A DNA stretch of 64,000 bases from Exiguobacterium acetylicum (GCF_022170825.1 NZ_CP081878.1:3059001-3123000), one strand, 5' to 3'; numbered from the stretch's first letter, positions 20,923-29,571 are shown. The notes: a model not told the origin generated them from the letters alone. A program made the numbers and translations.

Positions 20923-20963
20923 AAACCGTTACTCCTTTTACTCACACAAAGAATAACGGTTTT
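20922..20963. terminator. Terminator-like hairpin between mutT and the methyltransferase gene
   Basis: A 10-bp perfect stem AAAACCGTTA/TAACGGTTTT (20922-20931 with 20954-20963) has partial inner pairing. No gene ends here in either direction except a rightward transcript reading through mutT in antisense from the helicase. The T-run on the + strand is short, so strength is uncertain. Confidence 0.5.
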
Positions 20964-20974
20964 ATTTATATCCA

Positions 20975-20994
20975 GTTATCCACATGTGGATAAC
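20975..20994. promoter_or_regulatory. 20-bp palindrome made of two inverted DnaA boxes
   Basis: The perfect palindrome GTTATCCACATGTGGATAAC contains consensus DnaA boxes TTATCCACA on the + strand (20976-20984) and on the - strand (20985-20993). It lies at the -35 position of the predicted promoter of the downstream methyltransferase gene. Confidence 0.75.
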
Positions 20995-21002
20995 CCCATT
21001 TA

Positions 21003-21011
21003 TGGTATACT
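21003..21011 (+). promoter_or_regulatory. Extended -10 promoter element of the methyltransferase gene
   Basis: TGGTATACT is an extended -10 box about 40 bp before the start codon. The matching -35 zone falls in the DnaA-box palindrome, and a third DnaA box covers about +3 to +11. Confidence 0.5.
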
Positions 21012-21019
21012 TATGGCAC

Positions 21020-21028
21020 TTATCCACA
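21020..21028 (+). promoter_or_regulatory. Third perfect DnaA box
   Basis: TTATCCACA in direct orientation lies 35 bp after the palindromic pair and directly downstream of the predicted -10 box. Confidence 0.65.
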
Positions 21029-21049
21029 AGTAGAAATGAGGAAACTAAC

Positions 21050-22234
21050 ATGTCCCGTGAACTCTATCCGATTGTCGTTAAACCAGAATGGATTGAATCG
21101 ATTCGAAGTGGTTATCCCGCATTACGCAAGGAAATGTTCGAATCTTTGCAGCACGTTAAAGATGCAGGCGGACTGCTCCATCTGATGACAGAACATAAAG
21201 AATACCTCGCGACCGGCTATTTTGGCAAGCAGGAAAAAGGTGTCGGTTGGACTCTCTCTATGGACGAGCAAGAAGCGATTGATGCCGCCTTCTTCAAACA
21301 ACTATTCGAAAAAGCGTTAGATAAACGCAACGAATTTTTTGAAGACTATTCGGAAGCCTTCCGTATCTTTAACGGCGCCGGAGACGGTATTGGTGGTTTG
21401 ACGATTGACTGTTATGATCATCATTACCTCATCACATTCGAAAATGAGGGGATTTATACATTCCGTCCACTAATACTTGAGGCTCTTGAATCACTACTAA
21501 ATTATAGAAGTATTTATGAAAAACGAGATTTCCTCGTCGATCTTCAACCTGTTAAAGGCGACGACTTTTTAAAAGGGGAACGAGGCGATTTCCCTGAAGT
21601 CGCACAAGAGTACGGTGTCCTCTATGAATATGACTTAGATGCTGGTATGCGGACTGGTTTTGATATTGCACAACGCGAACTTCGCCGGATTCTTCTCGAT
21701 TCTGTCGAACGAAAAACCGTACTTAATCTCTTTTCTGATACAGGAGCTCTAACGGTAGCTGCGCTTTATGGTGAAGCTGCTCGAACAACGAGTGTTGATT
21801 TCTCGACACGCAGTCGAAATAAAACAACAGATAATCTTGCGTTGAACAGTTTTATTCCGGAAAAACAGACAATCTTAGTCCAAGATGCGTTTGACTATAT
21901 CGAACAAGCAGATAAAAAGACTCGTTTTGATGTCGTCTTGTTCCATCCACCGGTACAAGTCAATACACGGACGCGTCAGTTTCGGACAGAGCAGGATCTT
22001 GCCCTTTGGATCCAAAAAGTCATTCATTTAACGAATCGTGGAGGACTCCTTGCGATTACGACAGATAGTCCTGCTCTTGATGCGGCACAATTGAAAAAAG
22101 CTGTGGAGCAAGCTTTTAATAAATTGCGCCAAAAATTCGAAGTCGTCTGGGAGCAACCGGAGCAAAAAGATTTCCCAACTCCTTCTTCTATGCCACAACT
22201 AGCCCTAAAAAGTATTCTCGTTCGACGAAAATGA
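21050..22234 (+). CDS. RlmI-like class I SAM-dependent rRNA methyltransferase
   Basis: The protein is 394 residues from ATG 21050, which follows GAGG at 8 nt; a reading frame starting 66 bp upstream lacks a ribosome binding site. An N-terminal PUA-like region precedes the EEHRMD-type domain and a Rossmann methyltransferase domain (about 180-394). Visible motifs are RIFNGAGDGIGGLTIDCY, DAGMRTGFDIAQRELRR, VLNLFSDTGALTVAAL (motif I) and DVVLFHPPV, where the catalytic-loop sequence deviates from DPP. Relatives methylate C5 of cytosine in 23S rRNA. The substrate here is inferred. Its promoter is surrounded by DnaA boxes. Confidence 0.8.
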   Translation: MSRELYPIVVKPEWIESIRSGYPALRKEMFESLQHVKDAGGLLHLMTEHKEYLATGYFGKQEKGVGWTLSMDEQEAIDAAFFKQLFEKALDKRNEFFEDYSEAFRIFNGAGDGIGGLTIDCYDHHYLITFENEGIYTFRPLILEALESLLNYRSIYEKRDFLVDLQPVKGDDFLKGERGDFPEVAQEYGVLYEYDLDAGMRTGFDIAQRELRRILLDSVERKTVLNLFSDTGALTVAALYGEAARTTSVDFSTRSRNKTTDNLALNSFIPEKQTILVQDAFDYIEQADKKTRFDVVLFHPPVQVNTRTRQFRTEQDLALWIQKVIHLTNRGGLLAITTDSPALDAAQLKKAVEQAFNKLRQKFEVVWEQPEQKDFPTPSSMPQLALKSILVRRK

Positions 22235-22244
22235 CACATTATCT

Positions 22245-22283
22245 AAAAAATCCGCTACTGAAACATTCAGTAACGGATTTTTT
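22245..22283. terminator. Bidirectional terminator between convergent genes
   Basis: An 18-base inverted repeat with one mismatch (22245-22262 with 22266-22283) has A and T tails. It lies between the methyltransferase (+) and quinone reductase (-) genes. Confidence 0.9.
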
Positions 22284-22318
22284 ATGTTTTTAACAGGAAA
22301 TGTAAAATGAATGAAGAA

Positions 22319-23317
22319 TCATTTTTTAGAGGTCGGATACACACTCACTTTACCGAAATGTGATGTCTGATCAAATCGTTGATAGATGTCATTTAAAGCA
22401 TCAAGTTCATATGGAATCTGTTCTTCAATTCGAATTTCGATTGTGCCATCTTCGACTAATTGCAAGAGTTCCGCTAAATGATGTTGCTGTTGCTTCATCT
22501 CATCTACTTTTCCTTTGAGCAACGGAAGTGCGACGAAAACAGCTTCAAGTGATAATGCTTTACTATGCATCATCGTTAAATCTTGTGTCGTCCGTGTCGC
22601 GATCGAAATGATGCGCCCCCGCTCTTTTGCGAGTATGAACGATTCTTGTAAGTGGTCACCACCGACTGTATCAATGATGACATCGAATCCATCCAGATCC
22701 AGTCGTTTGAGTAACGCTTCAGCTGATTCTTCCTTATACCGATGAACGCGAATCCCTTTCGCTTCTAGCCAAGCTGCCTTCTCGTCAGAAGAGGCGCTCG
22801 CTGTGACGTCACACCCATAATGACGAGCGAGTTGAACGGTAAGATGTCCTACTCCACCCGTTCCTCCTGCTACATATAAACGGATTCCGGGTTGGATTGC
22901 GATTCGCTCTTTTAAAATCTCCATCGCGGTCAATCCAATCACCGGTAAACAACCAGCAATTTCAGCCGAGACCCCTTCCGGTCGTAAAACCGCCATCTCT
23001 TCAGGCACAAGCATTTCTTCTGCTAACGCACCGGCACGTGTTCCAAGTCCACCGCCGAATGCAACGATGCGATCGCCGATAGAAAAAGACGTCACACCCT
23101 CGCCGATTTCAATGACTTTCCCCGTTACATCGCCCTGGAGAATTCCAGTCGTCGAAGCCGCCGCCACATGTCCGAAGAACATCTTCGTATCAAGTGGATT
23201 GATGCTCGACCCCTCGATTTGAATACGTAATTCGTACTTCCCCGCTTTTTCAGGTGTGACGTCTTTTTCTGTAAGCGATGCGTCTTTTCCGTACTGATCG
23301 ACTACGAATGCTCTCAT
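22319..23317 (-). CDS. Zinc-independent quinone oxidoreductase-like MDR protein
   Basis: The protein is 332 residues of the medium-chain reductase type. The N-terminal half has SSINPLDTKM and GDVTGKVIEIGEGV; the NADPH-binding sequence is VAGGTGGVGHLTVQLARHYG (about residues 145-164). No catalytic or structural zinc cysteines are visible. Members reduce quinones or enones with NADPH. It is monocistronic, divergent from pepT. It is a distant paralogue of the YhfP-like enzyme at 7565-8548 rather than a recent copy. Confidence 0.8.
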   Translation of the reverse strand: MRAFVVDQYGKDASLTEKDVTPEKAGKYELRIQIEGSSINPLDTKMFFGHVAAASTTGILQGDVTGKVIEIGEGVTSFSIGDRIVAFGGGLGTRAGALAEEMLVPEEMAVLRPEGVSAEIAGCLPVIGLTAMEILKERIAIQPGIRLYVAGGTGGVGHLTVQLARHYGCDVTASASSDEKAAWLEAKGIRVHRYKEESAEALLKRLDLDGFDVIIDTVGGDHLQESFILAKERGRIISIATRTTQDLTMMHSKALSLEAVFVALPLLKGKVDEMKQQQHHLAELLQLVEDGTIEIRIEEQIPYELDALNDIYQRFDQTSHFGKVSVYPTSKK

Positions 23318-23425
23318 GAAAAATTCCCCCTTATCATCATTAGTCTATCATGATTCAGAATTCTCTCACATTAGGCGTTCATGCTATGATGAACATATCT
23401 TATGACGAGAAGGGACGTTTTTGAT

Positions 23426-24661
23426 TTGAAACAAGAATTGATTGATCGTCTAACTACATACGTAAAGGTCGATACACAGTCGAACTATGAAAGCACAACT
23501 GTTCCAACGACCGAAGGACAATGGACACTGGCTCGATTGCTCGTAGAGGAGTTAAAAACAATTGGCATGGAAGAAGTCACTGTCGATGACAATGGTTATG
23601 TCATGGCGACATTATCCGCTAACACGGACGCAGACATCCCAACAATCGGTTTCCTCGCTCACCTCGACACGGCAACGGATTTCACAGGCACGAATGTCCG
23701 TCCGCAACTCGTGGAAGCATATGATGGAAATCCAATCACGTTAAGTGAAGTACCATCCGTGATTCTATCACCAACTGATTTTCCAGCATTACACAACTAT
23801 GTCGGTCATACATTGATGACGACGGATGGGACGACGTTACTTGGTGCCGATAATAAAGCTGGTATCGCAGAAATCATGACAGCGATGCACCATTTAATCA
23901 CACATCCGGAAATTAAGCATGGTCGCATCCGTGTTGCCTTCACACCAGACGAAGAGATTGGTCGTGGACCGCATCACTTCAACGTCGAAGCGTTCGATGC
24001 AACGTATGCCTATACGGTCGATGGTGGTCCGCTTGGTGAACTGGAATACGAAAGTTTTAATGCGGCTGCTGCCAAAATCGTCTTCCACGGAACGAATGTT
24101 CATCCGGGAACAGCAAAAGATAAGATGGTCAATTCACAGAAACACGCGATGGCGTTCCACGATCGTCTTCCTGGAGAAGAGTCTCCTGAATTTACTGATG
24201 GTTTTGAAGGGTTCTTCCATCTGATTTCGTTTGACGGTTCTGTTGAAAAGACGACGCTCGATTACATCATTCGTGATTTTGATCGTGAAGCATTCGAAGG
24301 ACGAAAACACTTCTTGTCCGCCCTCGTTGATGAGTGGAACAAAAAGTATGGTGCTGGTAGTGTTGAAATCGATTTACACGATCAGTACTACAACATGCGT
24401 GAAAAAATTGAGCCTCACATGCAAATCGTTGATATTGCTCATGCAGCGATGGAGTCGCTTGATATTACGCCAATCGTTAAACCGATTCGTGGTGGAACAG
24501 ATGGATCACAACTTTCGTACATGGGACTTCCGACACCGAATATCTTTACCGGTGGTGAGAACTATCATGGAAAGTTCGAATTTATCTCTGTCGATAACAT
24601 GGTGAAAGCAACACAAGTCATCATTGCTATCGCTCAAGGTTTCGAACAAGCTTCGCGCTAA
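23426..24661 (+). CDS. pepT: Peptidase T (tripeptide aminopeptidase, M20B)
   Basis: The protein is 411 residues. The start is TTG at 23426 because GAAGGGA lies 10 nt upstream and the resulting protein matches Bacillus PepT in length; an ATG 24 bp earlier has no ribosome binding site. Metal-site motifs in order are [33 protein letters not shown] and [10 protein letters not shown], and [18 protein letters not shown] is near the C-terminus. It is a cytosolic two-zinc enzyme that removes N-terminal residues from tripeptides. It is monocistronic with a strong terminator. Confidence 0.95.
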   Translation: MKQELIDRLTTYVKVDTQSNYESTTVPTTEGQWTLARLLVEELKTIGMEEVTVDDNGYVMATLSANTDADIPTIGFLAHLDTATDFTGTNVRPQLVEAYDGNPITLSEVPSVILSPTDFPALHNYVGHTLMTTDGTTLLGADNKAGIAEIMTAMHHLITHPEIKHGRIRVAFTPDEEIGRGPHHFNVEAFDATYAYTVDGGPLGELEYESFNAAAAKIVFHGTNVHPGTAKDKMVNSQKHAMAFHDRLPGEESPEFTDGFEGFFHLISFDGSVEKTTLDYIIRDFDREAFEGRKHFLSALVDEWNKKYGAGSVEIDLHDQYYNMREKIEPHMQIVDIAHAAMESLDITPIVKPIRGGTDGSQLSYMGLPTPNIFTGGENYHGKFEFISVDNMVKATQVIIAIAQGFEQASR

Positions 24662-24663
24662 TC

Positions 24664-24700
24664 AAAAAGCAGATTCTCAATGCTGAGAATCTGCTTTTTT
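24664..24700. terminator. Bidirectional terminator between pepT and the WxL operon
   Basis: An 11-bp perfect core stem (24669-24679 with 24684-24694) with an ATGC loop is flanked by A and T runs on both sides. Confidence 0.93.
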
Positions 24701-25720
24701 TCATGTCTGACGCTGTTGTTTTTTTAGCCGGTAAATGTAGCCGATTAATAAGAAAATAATTAACGTCGAGGCAATCATGAGTTCTTTCGACCATTCGCCG
24801 ACGAAAGAGTTGGAGTTTTCCTCAATCTCTCGCTCAGGCATCTGTTCTTTCATTTGGTCTGCTTGACGCTTCGTGATCTTAAAGCTGTCTTTCCACTTCC
24901 ATGTCTTTTCTTCTCCCTCAACACGGATACGAATTTGATAGGTTCCCGGTTCTAAAATTCCCGTCGTTTCGATTGGTGTTTTCATATAAATCGATGGGGC
25001 AAATCGAATCTCCGTTTCTTTACGAACGACGACTTTTTTGCCTTGCGTAACGACGGCTTCGAATTTCATTGGCTGACTGATCGTTGGTACCTGATTGGCT
25101 AGCTTAACAAAGACGGTTGGTCTAGAAAAAGACGATTTTGCCTCTACCCCTTCGTACGTAATCTCGGGCGCCAGTTCTTTAATCGAAGATCGAACTTTCA
25201 AACCGATGATGTAAGAGTGACGATTTTGAATACCGATTGTATTTTTTTCAGCTGTTTCTTTTTCTGGTTTCTTCTCGACCCGAACACCAGCTAACAAGGT
25301 ACCGTCTAAATCGTTCACGATCTCAAGTGGTAAAGAAACGACTTTCGATTCGCCTCCTTTAATGAACGTTGATTTCGTGTTTGGTTGGATGAGATCCGTC
25401 AAGGAAGTCGGAGCTAACGGGACAGGTTTCTTTTGATCATAAACAATCAAACCATTATCGTTCGTCGTCGCATTCCGGATTGATGTCAAAAACGTATGAT
25501 CCTCCGGTCCATGATTGAAAATTCGAACTTGAATATTCGTTTTTTGTTTCGCTGTCATACGTAAATCAAAGTACGAGACACCCGAATCGACTTGATAGTC
25601 ATTCGGAACGGCTTCAATCGAAAAGTTGACGCGATCTTCCGCGAAGCTAGCAGATGGTATTATCCAAGCGAGCAGCCCGTAAAATAATGCCACAAGAAAA
25701 CAGATTCCCCATCGTTTCAT
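24701..25720 (-). CDS. DUF916/DUF3324 cell-surface protein (WxL partner)
   Basis: The protein is 339 residues. Start ATG 25720 follows AGGTGGAG. It has a signal peptide ending near ASFA, then a DUF916-type domain (NFSIEAVPNDYQVDSGVSYFDL, about 30-150), then a DUF3324-type domain (about 160-290), and one C-terminal membrane helix with a basic tail (about 310-339). DUF916 is thought to bind peptidoglycan and DUF3324 to bind WxL proteins, anchoring the complex at the wall. It is the last of three linked genes encoding two WxL-like proteins and this partner. Confidence 0.85.
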   Translation of the reverse strand: MKRWGICFLVALFYGLLAWIIPSASFAEDRVNFSIEAVPNDYQVDSGVSYFDLRMTAKQKTNIQVRIFNHGPEDHTFLTSIRNATTNDNGLIVYDQKKPVPLAPTSLTDLIQPNTKSTFIKGGESKVVSLPLEIVNDLDGTLLAGVRVEKKPEKETAEKNTIGIQNRHSYIIGLKVRSSIKELAPEITYEGVEAKSSFSRPTVFVKLANQVPTISQPMKFEAVVTQGKKVVVRKETEIRFAPSIYMKTPIETTGILEPGTYQIRIRVEGEEKTWKWKDSFKITKRQADQMKEQMPEREIEENSNSFVGEWSKELMIASTLIIFLLIGYIYRLKKQQRQT

Positions 25721-25743
25721 CTTTATCTCCACCTGCTTTCCAA

Positions 25744-26436
25744 TCAATTCACGACATCCGTAAGCGTCCAGTCCAGTGTCGCGGTATGTGTTCCTTCCAC
25801 TTGAACGTTAACGGGTACATTAAGTTTGATGTAATTATTATCGGTACCGTTACCTTTCCAGTAAATTTGCCAAGTTGAGAACGTTCCTTCTGGGGATGTT
25901 AATATCGTTTGCGCATCTCCTTCATTTCCTGGTGTCAATGTTATGTCTGCTGTCGTAGGTGCCGTGAATCCTGATACATTCACTAATGTTTGAACAGTAC
26001 CGGCATCAATAGATAACGTCGAACCTACTAACGAGGATGCTCCACCTTCATCTATAAAGTCTCCCAACTTCACGGTTACTTCCCATTCTGTCCGATTGAC
26101 CCGTCGATCCGTTACTTGGAGAAATGGTTTTTGATCGGTCGCCTTAAACTCAGCTTTGTTAGAAAGCATTTCGTTTGATCCAAAATCAAAGTTAGGCGCA
26201 TAATCGAGTGTCAATGGGCCTGTATTTCCTGTAGGTGTATTTCCGCCGTTTTTGTCTGGTTCGTATGGATTATTCGGATCTCGATCATCTGGATCCACGA
26301 TGACCGGTGCTTCATTCGTCGTGAACGTGATTTTTGCCGTCGACTCGCCAGTAGAAGTCGTCGCCCATGCAGTGGTTGTTCCTAAAACCAAAGCCGTACC
26401 CATCAATACCGTCGAAACAGCGAAACGTTTCTTCAT
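25744..26436 (-). CDS. WxL domain surface protein
   Basis: The protein is 230 residues from ATG 26436, which follows AAGGAGAG. It has a signal peptide ending near AWA. A short Asp/Asn/Pro-rich segment follows (DPDDRDPNNPYEPDKN). The WxL module fills the remainder. The distal motif is DWTLTDVVN at the C-terminus; the proximal motif reads TEWEVTVKLGD, so the first W-x-L is W-x-V. WxL domains attach non-covalently to peptidoglycan. The stop lies 23 bp before the DUF916/DUF3324 start, so the two are co-expressed. Confidence 0.85.
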   Translation of the reverse strand: MKKRFAVSTVLMGTALVLGTTTAWATTSTGESTAKITFTTNEAPVIVDPDDRDPNNPYEPDKNGGNTPTGNTGPLTLDYAPNFDFGSNEMLSNKAEFKATDQKPFLQVTDRRVNRTEWEVTVKLGDFIDEGGASSLVGSTLSIDAGTVQTLVNVSGFTAPTTADITLTPGNEGDAQTILTSPEGTFSTWQIYWKGNGTDNNYIKLNVPVNVQVEGTHTATLDWTLTDVVN

Positions 26437-26452
26437 TTCTGTTCTCTCCTTT

Positions 26453-28171
26453 TCATGGTGCATTGATTAAACTCCATTGAATGTCTGCGCTATACGATGA
26501 AGGTTTTGGATATTTGCCAGTTAAGTCGAGAATAATGCCTTCGTTTTCTGCGTAGGTTAATGGTGTCTGATTCAAGCTTGCCGACATCGTTCCTGTTGCG
26601 ATTTCAATAGCAGTCGCTTGTAACAGTTGGGTTTTGGAAGTTGTCTTAAAATAAAGAACATCGCTTAACACGTCATTGTCTGTACTCGTCAAAGGACGAC
26701 TGAGACTTGCTTGTAGCTTCCAGTTGTAACCTGTTGCATTTTCATGCGAAATAGAAATCGTCATTGGTGATAAGCGAGGGATGATTTTCTCACGTCCTGT
26801 CAACTCATGATTTCCAAAGTCCAGTATGCTCGGAACGATTAAGTTGAATGTAGGTCCGATTCCAAGTGTTGCTGCCGCCGTACCACTACTTAAAACATTC
26901 AAATCAACTAACCCATCTGCTAAAACACTTCGAAATGTGTAGACTTTATCGACTCCGACTGGTAAATTTCCAACTTTAAAAGATAAGGTGAATCGATCGC
27001 TACTTAGAAGAGATAGCTTTAATAAAGAGCTAACATCTGCATAGATTTGGTTATTTGTTCGATCGATTATTGCTGTCACATCTCTCGTTTGCGATCCAAT
27101 CCCAAGTAATCCACTATAGCGATATTGCAGTTTGACGGAACTCGTTTCAATACTTTGTATCACTTCTGGTGGTAGTCGAAAAATAATATACCCACTTGAT
27201 AAATTTAAGCTCAACAATCCAGAAACAGTATTTTCTAACGTGATCGTTTTAGTCGTTCCATTATAGGAAGCATCTAAGCTTGATGTTCCAAGAAGTGCTA
27301 CTCCAGCAAGCGTCGGTGCAACCGCTTGTTGCTTCTCTTGTCTTGGTTTAGTCGGCTTTAAGGTAGGTTCTTCAATTTTGCTCGATGATTCTTCTTCAGA
27401 ATCAGGTTGCTCGGGAACTTCATTGTCCTTTTCATCTGGAGATGTCTCAGATGTCGGTGGATCTTCATTCTCAGTGGGGGATGTCTCAGGTGTTGGTGAA
27501 TCTTCACTCTCAGTTGGGGATGTCTCAGGTGTTGGTGGATCTTCACTCTCAGTTGGGGATGTCTCAGGTGTTGGTGGATCTTCACTCTCAGTTGGGGATG
27601 TCTCAGGTGTTGGTGGATCTTCACTCTCAGTTGGGGATGTCTCAGGTGTTGGTGGATCTTCACTCTCAGTTGGGGATGTCTCAGGTGTTGGTGGATCTTC
27701 ACTCTCAGTTGGGGATGTCTCAAGTGTTGGTGAATCTTCACTCTCAGTTGGGGATGTCTCAGGTGTTGGTGGATCTTCACTCTCAGTTGGGGATGTCTCA
27801 GGTGTTGGTGGATCTTCACTCTCAGTTGGGGATGTCTCAGGTGTTGGTGAATCTTCACTCTCAGTTGGGGATGTCTCAGGTGTTGGTGAATCTTCACTCT
27901 CAGTTGGGGATGTCTCAGGTGTTAGTGAGTCTTCGCTCTCGTTTGATGGTGTCTTCTCTACTTCTACGAGCTCTTCGCATTTTTCAATTTCCTCTTTTTC
28001 CAACAAGTCCTTTTTCTTTGAATCATTCAACGTCTCTTCACAAAACGATGACGTCAAAGGGTCTGGAATTTCGAATTCCTTAGTCGTCGCATGACTGTGC
28101 GGAATTGGAAAGCTTGTTGCCAGTAAGAACATTAAGATAATAAAAATATTTGGTGATCGATTTCGATACAA
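26453..28171 (-). CDS. Large repeat-stalk surface protein with WxL-like C-terminus
   Basis: The protein is 572 residues, starting with TTG at 28171 after AAGGGGG. A signal peptide ends near SHA. After an acidic N-terminus comes a stalk of 13 tandem 13-residue units (consensus PPTPETSPTESED), encoded by an exact 39-bp repeat at 27441-27947. A beta-rich region (about 270-420) and a C-terminal WxL-like module (ADIQWSLINAP) follow. The stalk is Pro/Thr/Glu/Ser-rich and very acidic, as expected for a wall-spanning spacer that could be glycosylated. The gene overlaps nothing and is followed after 16 bp by the small WxL gene. Confidence 0.8.
   Translation of the reverse strand: MYRNRSPNIFIILMFLLATSFPIPHSHATTKEFEIPDPLTSSFCEETLNDSKKKDLLEKEEIEKCEELVEVEKTPSNESEDSLTPETSPTESEDSPTPETSPTESEDSPTPETSPTESEDPPTPETSPTESEDPPTPETSPTESEDSPTLETSPTESEDPPTPETSPTESEDPPTPETSPTESEDPPTPETSPTESEDPPTPETSPTESEDPPTPETSPTESEDSPTPETSPTENEDPPTSETSPDEKDNEVPEQPDSEEESSSKIEEPTLKPTKPRQEKQQAVAPTLAGVALLGTSSLDASYNGTTKTITLENTVSGLLSLNLSSGYIIFRLPPEVIQSIETSSVKLQYRYSGLLGIGSQTRDVTAIIDRTNNQIYADVSSLLKLSLLSSDRFTLSFKVGNLPVGVDKVYTFRSVLADGLVDLNVLSSGTAAATLGIGPTFNLIVPSILDFGNHELTGREKIIPRLSPMTISISHENATGYNWKLQASLSRPLTSTDNDVLSDVLYFKTTSKTQLLQATAIEIATGTMSASLNQTPLTYAENEGIILDLTGKYPKPSSYSADIQWSLINAP
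27441..27947. repeat. 39-bp tandem repeat, 13 units
   Basis: Thirteen contiguous units of 39 bp start with GATGTCTCAG as read on the + strand. Inner units are nearly identical, and the first and last are degenerate. Unit length is a multiple of three, so copy-number change keeps the reading frame of the surface-protein gene. Confidence 0.95.
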
Positions 28172-28368
28172 TAAAATTCCCCCTTCAATTGCAACAATTC
28201 ATTGACCTAGTTGATCTAAATGACTTTTCTTCACATCTTTTCCCTTCTAAATAAGGGAATTAAACCATTAATTTGGTAGTTAAAAGATATAAAATTAATC
28301 TTTATTTACTGATATACTAAAAATTAGTTCCATTAAACTGTTAATTCATTTGATTTATTATTACAAAA

Positions 28369-28397
28369 TAAAAAAATGTGCTTGTTTCCAAGCACAT
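28369..28397 (-). terminator. Terminator of the prohibitin-like gene
   Basis: A 9-bp perfect stem (28376-28384 with 28389-28397) with a TTTC loop is followed on the minus strand by a T-run. Confidence 0.88.
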
Positions 28398-28402
28398 CGG
28401 GT

Positions 28403-29272
28403 TTAATTCTTTTCTTCTGTCGTACTGTCTGGAATCGGTAATTGAACCATACTACCCGATCCACTGACGAGTGGTGACTTTCCGTCCCACTTCTTGACGG
28501 CTTCGTATTGAATCATCTCTTCGGTCAACGTCTTCTGTAATTCTTTTTGAGCTTTTGCCAAACCTTGTGCTTCGATCAGCCGAGCATCTGCTGCTCCTTT
28601 GGCTTCGACGCGTAAACGTTCCGCTTCTGCTTTAGCAATTTCAAGATCCGTTTTCTTTTTATCGAGTTCTTGTGACGCTTTGACACGTGCATCGATCGCT
28701 TCCTGTGTCTTTTCATCTGGTTTTGGTGCGCCGAGTGCGACGTCTTCAATGATGAAACCAATCTCTTTGACGTCTTCCGCAAACTGCGTCTGAATGCTCG
28801 TCGAGACGTTTCCTGATTTCTCACCAAACAGTTCAAGGACCGTAACTTTCGAGATTTGCTCACGCGATGCATCATAGAGACGTTGTTTCAGATAACCTTT
28901 TGCGATCTCATCGATTTCGATCGGTCCGAACTTGTTGAAGACTTTCGTTACCTTATCCGGTGAGACAGAGAAGCTGTATGTAAAGTCAACGACGATGTTC
29001 TTCCCGTCTTTCGTTGCAAGCGTCATGTTTTCAAGCGCTTTTGTCTGTGTCCGAATTGGATACTCTGTCACACGTGTGATCGGTGAAACGACGTGCCAGC
29101 CTTGCGAAAGCGTCTCATCTTTGACACCACTTGATGGTGTATAGACGACACCGACCTGCCCGGGTTCGATTTGTTCGACGATAAATGGCGTCGTTGCGAG
29201 CAATGCTAATACAAGTACACCAGCGATGATCATCGATGGGCGAATTTTTTTCTTTGGTTTAATTTCTCTCAT
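28403..29272 (-). CDS. Prohibitin/SPFH family membrane protein
   Basis: The protein is 289 residues. A single N-terminal membrane anchor (about 14-32) is followed by an SPFH/band-7 domain (about 33-200; VEQIEPGQVGVVYT, GWHVVSPITRV) and a long Ala/Glu/Lys coiled coil (about 195-260, QELDKKKTDLEIAKAEAERL). Prohibitin-like proteins form ring or scaffold assemblies at membranes and often modulate proteases. Its ATG overlaps the stop of a 34-codon gene (ATGA), so it is translationally coupled to that small membrane protein. Confidence 0.88.
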   Translation of the reverse strand: MREIKPKKKIRPSMIIAGVLVLALLATTPFIVEQIEPGQVGVVYTPSSGVKDETLSQGWHVVSPITRVTEYPIRTQTKALENMTLATKDGKNIVVDFTYSFSVSPDKVTKVFNKFGPIEIDEIAKGYLKQRLYDASREQISKVTVLELFGEKSGNVSTSIQTQFAEDVKEIGFIIEDVALGAPKPDEKTQEAIDARVKASQELDKKKTDLEIAKAEAERLRVEAKGAADARLIEAQGLAKAQKELQKTLTEEMIQYEAVKKWDGKSPLVSGSGSMVQLPIPDSTTEEKN

Positions 29273-29373
29273 TCTGAATCTCCTTTATCGATTTTTTCTT
29301 GGATATAGCGGTAGAGTTCCATGCCAAGCAAAACGATGAGGGCGAAAAATAATACAGTGAAAAAGATAGCCAT
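29269..29373 (-). CDS. 34-residue small membrane protein coupled to prohibitin gene
   Basis: The start ATG 29373 has a strong GAGGAGGGG site 4 nt upstream. The product begins MAIFFTVLFFALIVLLG, one full membrane helix, and ends with a charged amphipathic tail (YRYIQEKIDKG). Its stop codon overlaps the start of the prohibitin-like gene by the ATGA arrangement. The ribosome binding site, helix and coupling together support a real gene. No family is recognised. A role as a partner or inhibitor of the SPFH assembly is inference. Confidence 0.75.
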   Translation of the reverse strand: MAIFFTVLFFALIVLLGMELYRYIQEKIDKGDSE

Positions 29374-29571
29374 CTAACCCCTCCTCTAACGAATTCCTTA
29401 CCTTCTTCTACGTATCCATTTGGAAAATGTTTCATTTTTTTAAATGTCTGGTTGCTTATTTTTAATTTCTGTCCTAATATGGAGGGAACTTTGCCTGCTC
29501 TACGACAGATCACAATTTGTGGTACACTCGAATGAGCACATCACTTACTAGAAACGAGGGTTCATCTCTAT

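Noticed and set aside
27441..27947. CRISPR array
   Set aside because: The repeats are directly contiguous with no unique spacers and they encode a protein stalk.
27378..28094. Long open frames on the + strand across the 39-bp repeat
   Set aside because: They are produced by the repeat itself: a stop-free 39-bp unit stays open in several frames. They have no ribosome binding site, while the minus-strand frame has a signal peptide, a TTG start with a good site and a WxL-type end.
28172..28368. Inverted repeats in the AT-rich leader of the WxL operon (for example near 28264-28277)
   Set aside because: AT-rich sequence gives many near-palindromes; none is long or centred on a convincing promoter.
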